Position numbers and translations under genes: made by a program
Origin: Oscillospiraceae bacterium
GTDB lineage: Bacteria; Bacillota; Clostridia; Oscillospirales; Oscillospiraceae
Length of the DNA: 10,222 nucleotides
Reading direction: 5' to 3'
NCBI GenBank assembly: GCA_017458885.1
Contig: JAFSZQ010000134.1
Span: forward strand, 1-10,222
Shown here: positions 1-4,836 of the stretch, piece by piece
How the letters are laid out: every line of letters starts with the position of its first letter
Numbering within the stretch: position 1 is the stretch's first letter
Notes under the pieces: generated by a model
Seen by the model: only the letters and a program-made list of their open reading frames with translations
Told to the model about the DNA's origin: nothing
The model's database searches: none

Positions 1-1304
1 ACGACGCGGATCGCGTAGGGGAACTCCTCCTCGGACGGGATGACGGGCAGCAGCGCGCGCTCGGCGAGCGCGCCGTGACCGATCTCGCGCCTGCCCGGGC
101 TGCGGGCGGGCTTCGCCTCGCCGACGCTGTAGCCGGGGAAGTTGTAGTGGTGCATATAGCGCTTCTCGGTCTCTTCCCAAATGGTGTCGAGCTTCTGGTT
201 CGCCGAGAGCGTGTCGAGCGTGCAGACGGAGAGCACCTGCGTCTGCCCGCGGGTGAACAGGCCCGAGCCGTGCGCGCGGGGCAGCACGCCGACCTCCGCG
301 CCAAGCGGGCGGATCTCGTTCTTCTGCCGCCCGTCCACGCGGTGCCCCTCGAGCAGCCACGCCTTGACGATCTTCTTTTGCAGCTTGTAGGTGATCTCCT
401 CGAGGTACTGATCCATGTTCTCGTGCTCGGCGAGATACTTCTCGTGCCAGTGCTCGATCATCTCGTTCCAGCGCGCCTCGCGGACGTTCTTGTCGTCGGT
501 GTCCATCGCCGCCTTCGCCTCGTCCATGAAGTCGGCGCAGATCTTCTCGAACAGCGCGTCGTCGAAATCCGCGTGGGGATAGTCGAACTTGGGCTTGCCG
601 ATCTCGGCGACCATTTGGTTGATGAGGGCCACCTGCTTCTGGTTCTCCTCGTGCGCGAGCTTGATCGCGGCGAGCATTTTGTCGTTCGGCACCTCGTTCG
701 CACCGGCTTCGATCATCACGACCTTCTCGCCCGTGGAGACCACGGTCACGTCGAGGTCAGAGACCTTGCGCTGCTCGCTCGTGGGGTTGAGCACGAGCTG
801 CCCGTCCACGAGCCCGACCTTCAGCGCGCCGATGGGCCCGTTCCACGGGATGTCGGAGATGGCAAGCGCCGCGCTCGCGCCGATGAGCGCCGCGACCTCG
901 GGCGAGCAGTCGTGATCGACGCTCATGACCGTCGCCATGATGCTCACGTCGTTGCGGAAGTCGTGCGGGAACAGCGGGCGGATGGGGCGGTCGATGACGC
1001 GGCTGGTGAGGATGCCCTTCTCGCCCGGACGGCCCTCGCGGCGGTTGAAGCTGCCGGGGATGCGCCCGACGGAATAGAGCTTCTCCTCGAAATCGACGGA
1101 CATGGGGAAGAAGTCCACGCCGTCGCGCGGGCGCGGCGCGGCGGTGACGCACACCAGCACGCGCGTGTCGCCGTAGCCGACCATGACGGCGGCGTTGGCG
1201 AGCTCGGCGAGCTTGCCGACCTCGAGGAACAGCGGACGCCCCGCGAGATCGAGCTCATATTTGCGGTAGTTGGGGAATTGGCGCTTGGTGATGATGGTTG
1301 ACAT
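1..1304 (-). CDS. pnp: Polynucleotide phosphorylase (PNPase), 3' end outside window
   Basis: This enzyme degrades RNA 3' to 5' using phosphate, releasing nucleoside diphosphates, and is a core part of bacterial mRNA turnover. The first 434 residues are visible and the frame is open to the left edge. The first RNase PH-like domain spans about residues 10-145 and includes DRPIRPLFPHDFRND (105-119). The all-alpha linker lies at about 210-310. The second RNase PH domain begins near 320, with HGSGLFTRGQTQ (345-356) and GRREIGHGALAERAL (404-418). The catalytic aspartates of the second core and the KH and S1 RNA-binding domains would lie outside the window. The ATG start is fixed by AAAGGAG seven bases upstream. 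It follows rpsO on the same strand with a 233-base structured gap, as in many bacteria. Autoregulation through that leader is plausible by analogy with E. coli but not shown here. The identification is very secure. Confidence 0.97.
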   Translation of the reverse strand, partial: MSTIITKRQFPNYRKYELDLAGRPLFLEVGKLAELANAAVMVGYGDTRVLVCVTAAPRPRDGVDFFPMSVDFEEKLYSVGRIPGSFNRREGRPGEKGILTSRVIDRPIRPLFPHDFRNDVSIMATVMSVDHDCSPEVAALIGASAALAISDIPWNGPIGALKVGLVDGQLVLNPTSEQRKVSDLDVTVVSTGEKVVMIEAGANEVPNDKMLAAIKLAHEENQKQVALINQMVAEIGKPKFDYPHADFDDALFEKICADFMDEAKAAMDTDDKNVREARWNEMIEHWHEKYLAEHENMDQYLEEITYKLQKKIVKAWLLEGHRVDGRQKNEIRPLGAEVGVLPRAHGSGLFTRGQTQVLSVCTLDTLSANQKLDTIWEETEKRYMHHYNFPGYSVGEAKPARSPGRREIGHGALAERALLPVIPSEEEFPYAIRV

Positions 1305-1494
1305 GGTATCGCTCCTTTGTGCAGGCTCGCAAGCGCGCTTTCGCATTTGAAAACAAGCCCGAGGCTTCGGACGCATTTCCAAACACAAAAGACGGCGCTT
1401 GCGGCAAATATTACTGCGCTTCGCGCATTAATATCGGATTTCATGCCATTTCGCTCGCCGCATACGCGGCAGCCGCGAAATATGGCGATAACGG
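1305..1494 (-). promoter_or_regulatory. pnp 5' leader with stem-loops (candidate RNA-processing/autoregulatory region)
   Basis: This is non-coding sequence between the rpsO hairpin and the pnp start. Read on the minus strand, the best structure is at 1434-1408: arms ATATTAATGCGC and GCGCAGTAATAT pair at 11 of 12 positions around a GAA loop. A smaller hairpin, AAGCC-TCG-GGCTT, lies at 1367-1355 and is followed by GTTTTC, which looks like a weak terminator or attenuator. No convincing promoter was seen, so pnp is probably reached by read-through from the rpsO promoter. In E. coli the pnp leader forms a stem cut by RNase III and then by PNPase itself; a similar role here is inference from position and structure only. 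Confidence 0.45.
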
Positions 1495-1534
1495 GCAACA
1501 GGGCGGCGGAGGGACTCTCCGCCACCCTGTTTGC
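1495..1534 (-). terminator. Intercistronic hairpin after rpsO (partial terminator or processing stem)
   Basis: Starting 3 bases after the rpsO stop codon, the minus-strand transcript forms a 15-pair stem (arms 1531-1517 and 1511-1497, one G-U pair, loop of 5). It extends by a further G-C pair and C-G pair past a single-base bulge. The stem is very GC-rich, but the bases after it read TTGCCCGTTATC rather than a run of U. It is therefore not a textbook intrinsic terminator, and may act as a partial terminator, an RNase III site or a 3' end stabiliser for rpsO mRNA. Confidence 0.6.
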
Positions 1535-1537
1535 TGT

Positions 1538-1804
1538 TTACTTACGGATGCCGAGCTTGGCGATCAGCGCGCGGTAACGCTCGATGTCCTTCTTCATGAG
1601 ATAGTCGAGCAGGCTCCGGCGCTTACCGATCATCTTGTACAGCCCGCGGCGGGAGTGGTTGTCGTGCTGGTGCACCTTGAGGTGCTCCGTGAGCTGGTTG
1701 ATGCGCTCGGTGAGGATCGCGACCTGCACCTCGGGGGAGCCGGTGTCGTTCGCGTGGGTGCGGTTCGCCTCGATGATGGAGGTCTTCTGGTCTTTGAGCA
1801 TCAT
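1538..1804 (-). CDS. rpsO: 30S ribosomal protein S15
   Basis: S15 is a primary 16S rRNA-binding protein of the small subunit platform, contacting the h20/h21/h22 three-way junction and helping to form bridges to the 50S subunit. The 88-residue product is full length (family about 85-90). It shows the hallmark [16 protein letters not shown] (20-35), [18 protein letters not shown] (38-55) and the [13 protein letters not shown] segment (61-69). Two ATG codons lie in tandem at the start; the first is preferred because it is 9 bases from the purine-rich GGAAAGGTGG, the second 12. In many S15 sequences the protein begins directly with the second Met, so a one-residue ambiguity remains. It has its own promoter upstream and a structured leader, and is followed by pnp on the same strand. 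Confidence 0.98.
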   Translation of the reverse strand: MMLKDQKTSIIEANRTHANDTGSPEVQVAILTERINQLTEHLKVHQHDNHSRRGLYKMIGKRRSLLDYLMKKDIERYRALIAKLGIRK

Positions 1805-1903
1805 AGTGTGTTTCCACCTTTCCTGAAATTCTCCTCCGGCTGCGTGAGGGAGCGGGTGGACTGTCCGCAGACGAAGCCGGGGAACGCTGCCCGTTCAAAG
1901 GGC
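1805..1903 (-). promoter_or_regulatory. rpsO 5' leader, candidate S15 autoregulatory RNA
   Basis: About 98 bases separate the predicted transcription start (near 1903) from the rpsO start. In the RNA sense, a small hairpin GCCC-(7)-GGGC at 1903-1889 is followed by a larger stem. In that stem CCGGCT (1880-1875) plus TGCG (1869-1866), split by a 5-base bulge, pairs with CGCAGCCGG (1844-1836). The Shine-Dalgarno (about 1823-1814) lies just downstream and is not buried in the stem. S15 represses its own mRNA through unrelated leader folds in several bacterial groups; that this leader does so is inference. Confidence 0.4.
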
Positions 1904-1909
1904 TGGATT

Positions 1910-1938
1910 ATCCTACCACAGTTTTCCCGAGGGGTCAA
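1910..1938 (-). promoter_or_regulatory. Sigma-A-type promoter of rpsO
   Basis: On the minus strand, -35 TTGACC (1938-1933) and -10 TAGGAT (1915-1910) are separated by exactly 17 bases. The predicted start of transcription is near 1903. It begins only 14 bases past the symporter stop codon, so rpsO-pnp forms its own transcription unit. The site lies in an AT-rich patch within GC-rich surroundings, which adds support. Confidence 0.75.
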
Positions 1939-1952
1939 GAAAAATTTGTCGC

Positions 1953-3356
1953 TTATCCCTTGAGCCCCTTGAAGTGCTCCTTCGCGAGCTTGATGACCAC
2001 GGGGCTGAGCAGCAGCACCGCGATTAGGTTCGGGATCGCCATGAGCCCGTTGAGCGTGTCGGCGATGTCCCAGACGACCGAGAGCTCGGCGACCGCGCCG
2101 ACGACGATCAGCAGGCAGAACGCCACCTGATAGGGGCGGCGGGACTTCGGCCCGAACAGATACTCGACGCAGCGCGTGCCGTAGAGCGACCAGCCCAGGA
2201 TCGTCGAGGTCGCGAACAGCAGCGCGCCGACCGTCAGGATGACGGAGCCGAGCTTCTCGCCGAAGACCGAGGCGAAGCCGGTGGTCATGGTCGCGATGGC
2301 GAGGTTGCTGTCGTTCCAGTTGCCGTCCGCCGCGCCGGAGGTCAGCACGACGAGCGCCGTCAGCGTGCAGATGACGATGGTGTCCATGAACACCTCGAAG
2401 ATGCCGTAGAGCCCCTGCTTGACGGGGTCGCGCTCGGAGGTGGAGGCGTGGGCGATGGGCGCGGAGCCGAGGCCCGCCTCGTTGGAGAACACGCCGCGGG
2501 CGACGCCCTTGGTGATGGTGGTGCGGACGGTCGCGCCGATGACGCCGCCGGCGACCGCGGAGGGGGTGAACGCGCCGGTGAAGATCGCGGCAAAGGTGCC
2601 GCCGAGCTGGTTCGCGTGCGCGATGACGACGGCCAGCGCGCAGACGATGTAGATGACCGCCATCGTCGGCACGAGCTTCTCCGTGACCTGCCCGATGCGC
2701 TTGACGCCGCCGATGACGACGAGCGCCACGAACGCCGCGATCAGGATGCCGGCGACGAGGCTGATGACGAATTCGGAGTCCGCCGCCGCGGGGTTGAACG
2801 CCTGCGCCGTGCGGTTGATGTAGCCGACGATCGAGTTGATCTGCGTCATGTTGCCGATGCCCAGCAGCGCCGCCAGCGCGCCGAAGACGCAGAACACCGC
2901 GCCGAGCCACTTCCACTTCTTGCCCAGACCGTTTTTGATGTAGTACATCGGGCCGCCGACCCAGTCGCCCTTGTCGTTGCGCTCGCGGTACTTGACCGCC
3001 AGCGTCACCTCGCCGAACTTGGTGACCATGCCGAAGATCGCCGAGACCCACATCCAGAACACCGCGCCGGGGCCGCCGACGAGGATCGCCGTCGTGACGC
3101 CGGTGATGTTGCCGGTGCCGACCGTGGACGCCAGCGCCGTGGACACCGCCTGGAAGGGCGTGATCTCGCCCTTGCCCGCTTCGCTCTTCTGGAAGATCTT
3201 GCCGATGGTGTTCTTCCACATATAGCCGAACTTCCCGAACTGCGGGAAGCCTGTGGCGATGCTGAGGTACACGCCCGTGCCCACCAGCAGCGCCAGCATG
3301 ATCGGCCCCCATACGAAGCCGTTGACGGCGTCGTTGAGCTTGATGATCGATTCCAT
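1953..3356 (-). CDS. AGCS-family sodium:alanine/glycine symporter
   Basis: This inner-membrane secondary transporter imports a small neutral amino acid (usually alanine or glycine) with Na+ or H+. The product is 467 residues, typical of the family, and strongly hydrophobic with around ten or more membrane segments. Family signatures are clear: STALASTVGTGNI (72-84), GGPGAVFWMW (94-103), KFGEVTLAVKYR (113-124), GGPMYYI (134-140) and the near-invariant NEAGLGSAPIAHA (292-304). The ATG at 3356 is chosen because AGGAGGG lies 5 bases upstream; a longer TTG frame from 3401 has no ribosome binding site and starts within the leader. It is transcribed alone from the promoter at 3415-3443, divergently from the GntR operon. 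No clear terminator follows. The substrate cannot be decided from sequence; glutamine or D-alanine are alternatives in this family. Confidence 0.95.
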   Translation of the reverse strand: MESIIKLNDAVNGFVWGPIMLALLVGTGVYLSIATGFPQFGKFGYMWKNTIGKIFQKSEAGKGEITPFQAVSTALASTVGTGNITGVTTAILVGGPGAVFWMWVSAIFGMVTKFGEVTLAVKYRERNDKGDWVGGPMYYIKNGLGKKWKWLGAVFCVFGALAALLGIGNMTQINSIVGYINRTAQAFNPAAADSEFVISLVAGILIAAFVALVVIGGVKRIGQVTEKLVPTMAVIYIVCALAVVIAHANQLGGTFAAIFTGAFTPSAVAGGVIGATVRTTITKGVARGVFSNEAGLGSAPIAHASTSERDPVKQGLYGIFEVFMDTIVICTLTALVVLTSGAADGNWNDSNLAIATMTTGFASVFGEKLGSVILTVGALLFATSTILGWSLYGTRCVEYLFGPKSRRPYQVAFCLLIVVGAVAELSVVWDIADTLNGLMAIPNLIAVLLLSPVVIKLAKEHFKGLKG

Positions 3357-3367
3357 AGTTTCCCTCC

Positions 3368-3409
3368 TGATTTTATCAGAATTTTTGAATGTGATTTTCA
3401 AAAATTTCT
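3368..3409 (-). promoter_or_regulatory. AT-rich inverted repeats in the symporter leader
   Basis: On the minus strand, AGAAATTTTTGAA (3409-3397) and TTCAAAAATTCT (3389-3378) form a 12-pair stem with one bulged A and a 7-base loop, at the very 5' end of the predicted transcript. A second small palindrome, TGAT-AAA-ATCA (3378-3368), follows just before the ribosome binding site. These could be an RNA hairpin, a DNA operator for an unknown regulator, or simply AT-rich chance. No known riboswitch is recognised. Confidence 0.35.
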
Positions 3410-3414
3410 ATAAA

Positions 3415-3443
3415 AGCATATCAAAGAACGCTCCTTTTGTCAA
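3415..3443 (-). promoter_or_regulatory. Sigma-A-type promoter of the AGCS symporter
   Basis: On the minus strand, -35 TTGACA (3443-3438, full consensus), a 17-base spacer, then -10 TATGCT (3420-3415). The predicted start is near 3408, giving a leader of about 50 bases. It points away from the GntR-operon promoter, with 55 bases between the two -35 boxes. Confidence 0.85.
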
Positions 3444-3498
3444 TAGCAAGCGCGCGGTTCGTTTTCCCAAAAATTTTCGGTTTTTTGAAAAAAACCTA
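3444..3498. promoter_or_regulatory. A/T-tract region between divergent promoters (UP-element-like)
   Basis: The 55 bases between the two -35 boxes hold a series of A and T runs, including AAAAATTTT (3470-3478) and the palindrome GGTTTTTTGAAAAAAACC (3479-3496). The palindrome ends 2 bases before the plus-strand -35. Such tracts commonly bend DNA or bind the RNA polymerase alpha C-terminal domain. It is unlikely to be a terminator, since no gene reads into it. Confidence 0.4.
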
Positions 3499-3527
3499 TT
3501 GACAAATCCCAAAACCAAAGCTATCCT
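3499..3527 (+). promoter_or_regulatory. Sigma-A-type promoter of the GntR-ABC operon
   Basis: Consensus -35 TTGACA (3499-3504), a 17-base spacer, and -10 TATCCT (3522-3527). The transcription start is predicted near 3533-3535, inside the palindromic operator, leaving a leader of about 45 bases before the TTG start codon. Confidence 0.85.
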
Positions 3528-3554
3528 AACTGTACTAGAACAGTTAATACAGTT
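3528..3554 (+). promoter_or_regulatory. Probable YtrA-type operator: palindrome plus extra half-site
   Basis: AACTGT (3528-3533), a 6-base centre ACTAGA, and ACAGTT (3540-3545) make an 18-base near-palindrome, symmetric at 16 of 18 positions. A third half-site, ACAGTT, follows at 3549-3554 as a direct repeat with 9-base periodicity. It starts immediately after the -10 box and covers the predicted transcription start, the expected place for an autorepressor. The best candidate ligand is the GntR protein encoded directly downstream. Confidence 0.7.
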
Positions 3555-3577
3555 GTGCCGGAAGGGAGGAGACGCGC

Positions 3578-3943
3578 TTGATCACCTTGAATTACCGCGA
3601 CGCGCGCCCGATCTACGAGCAGGTGAAGGACGGACTGCGGAAGCTGATCGTCAGCGGCGCCATCGCGGACGGGGAGAAGCTGCCGAGCGTGCGGCAGCTT
3701 GCGAGCGCGCTCGCCATCAACCCCAACACCATCCAGCGCGCGTACAACGAGCTGGAGGCGGAGGGTTACGCCGTGTCGGTGCAGGGCAAGGGCAGCTTCG
3801 CGGTGTGCGGCGCGCGCGAAAAGGACGACGCGAGACGGCGCGAGCTGTCCGAGCGGCTGCGCGAGACGGTGGCGGAGCTGCGCGCGATGGGCGTGCGCCA
3901 GACCGAGATAGAGGCTCTTTGTAAGGAGGAGACGGAACCATGA
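3578..3943 (+). CDS. GntR-family regulator, YtrA subfamily
   Basis: This is a small DNA-binding repressor of 121 residues, the usual size for the YtrA subfamily, which lacks the large effector domain of other GntR proteins. The winged helix-turn-helix spans about residues 10-77, with PIYEQV (11-16), LPSVRQLASALAINPNTIQRAY (35-56) and the wing GYAVSVQGKGSFAV (63-76). A short charged C-terminal helical part (80-121) probably dimerises. It begins with TTG; GGGAGGAG ends 6 bases upstream and no ATG fits. It overlaps the ATPase gene by 4 bases (ATGA), so the two are translationally coupled. Relatives repress ABC operons induced by cell-envelope antibiotics; the inducer here is unknown. It probably binds the palindrome overlapping its own promoter. 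Confidence 0.93.
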   Translation: MITLNYRDARPIYEQVKDGLRKLIVSGAIADGEKLPSVRQLASALAINPNTIQRAYNELEAEGYAVSVQGKGSFAVCGAREKDDARRRELSERLRETVAELRAMGVRQTEIEALCKEETEP

Positions 3944-4836
3944 TAGAAGTAAAAGACCTCGTCAAGCGATTTGACGGCTTTTGCGCCCTCGCGGGCGCGA
4001 GCCTGACGGTGCCGAAAGGCGCGATCTACGGGCTGGTGGGGCCGAACGGCGCGGGCAAGACCACGCTGCTGCGCTGTCTGACCGGCGTGTACCGTCCCGA
4101 CGGCGGCGCGGTGGAGATCGACGGGCGCGCGGTGTGGGAGGCCCCCGCCGTCAAGACGCGCGTCGCGTCCATTCCCGACGACTGGTACTATTTCATGCAG
4201 TCGAGCCTGCGGGACATGGCGAACTATTACCGCGGCTTTTATCCGCGGTTCGACACGGCGCGCTACGAGCGGCTCAAGGCGGTGTTCGCGCTCGACGAGC
4301 GCCAGAGCATCCGCCGCATGAGCAAGGGGATGCAGAAGCAGGCGGCGTTCTGGCTCGCGCTGTGCTGTATGCCGGACTACCTGCTGCTCGACGAGCCGGT
4401 GGACGGGCTCGACCCCGTCATGCGCCGTCAGGTCTGGGGACTGGTGATGCAGGACGTGGCGGAGCGCGGGACGACGGTGCTCGTCTCGTCCCACAACCTG
4501 CGCGAGCTGGAGGACGTGTGCGACCATGTGGGCATCCTGAACAAGGGCACGGTGCTGCTCGAGCGGAGCCTTTCCGAGCTGCAGGACAACACGGTGAAGC
4601 TCCAGCTCGTCTTCGACGGCGACGCGCCGGAGCTGCCGGCGGAGCTGACCGTGCTGCACCGCAGCGCCGTCGGGCGCGTGCACACCGTCATCTTCCGCGG
4701 CGCGCGCGACGAGGTCGAGGCGCGGCTCGCGGCGTACCGCCCCGTCTTCATGGAGGCGGTGCCGCTGACGCTGGAGGAGATCTTCATCTACGAGTTGGGA
4801 GGCGCGGATTATGCGGTCAAAGACATCCTTCTTTAA
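3940..4836 (+). CDS. ABC transporter ATP-binding protein (YtrB/BcrA-like)
   Basis: This is the nucleotide-binding subunit of an ABC transporter, 298 residues, working at the cytoplasmic face with the permease encoded next. Walker A is GPNGAGKT (34-41), Walker B LLLDEP (148-153), D-loop DGLD (155-158) and the switch histidine H185 in SSH. Two sites are unusual. The signature reads MSKGMQKQ (127-134) instead of LSGGQ, and the Q-loop region reads SIPDDWYYF (77-85) with no obvious glutamine at the usual place. I recall both as features of the YtrB-like branch rather than damage. The C-terminal part (about 215-298) is the variable domain. The gene overlaps the regulator by 4 bases and the permease by 26, so the three are one operon. 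The transported substrate is unknown; export or envelope-stress defence is inferred from family context. Confidence 0.93.
   Translation: MIEVKDLVKRFDGFCALAGASLTVPKGAIYGLVGPNGAGKTTLLRCLTGVYRPDGGAVEIDGRAVWEAPAVKTRVASIPDDWYYFMQSSLRDMANYYRGFYPRFDTARYERLKAVFALDERQSIRRMSKGMQKQAAFWLALCCMPDYLLLDEPVDGLDPVMRRQVWGLVMQDVAERGTTVLVSSHNLRELEDVCDHVGILNKGTVLLERSLSELQDNTVKLQLVFDGDAPELPAELTVLHRSAVGRVHTVIFRGARDEVEARLAAYRPVFMEAVPLTLEEIFIYELGGADYAVKDILL

Noticed and set aside
75..1301. Long plus-strand open frame (408 codons) opposite pnp
   Set aside because: It is antisense to a clear, conserved PNPase. The translation is low-complexity (rich in Val, Leu, Asp, Arg, His), as expected for the mirror of a GC-rich gene, and it has no ribosome binding site.
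1931..1968. Inverted repeat GGGGTCAAG / CTTGAGCCCC around the symporter stop codon, considered as a terminator
   Set aside because: The loop is about 19 bases, the stem has a bulge, no U run follows, and one arm is part of the rpsO -35 region.
1801..3312. Minus-strand 503-codon frame within the symporter gene
   Set aside because: It lies in a different frame of the same strand as the AGCS symporter, is Arg/His/Gly-rich without any family motif, and only shadows the real gene.
3357..3401. Longer symporter start (TTG at 3401, 15 extra residues)
   Set aside because: It would begin at or before the predicted transcription start and has no ribosome binding site, whereas the ATG at 3356 has AGGAGGG at ideal distance.
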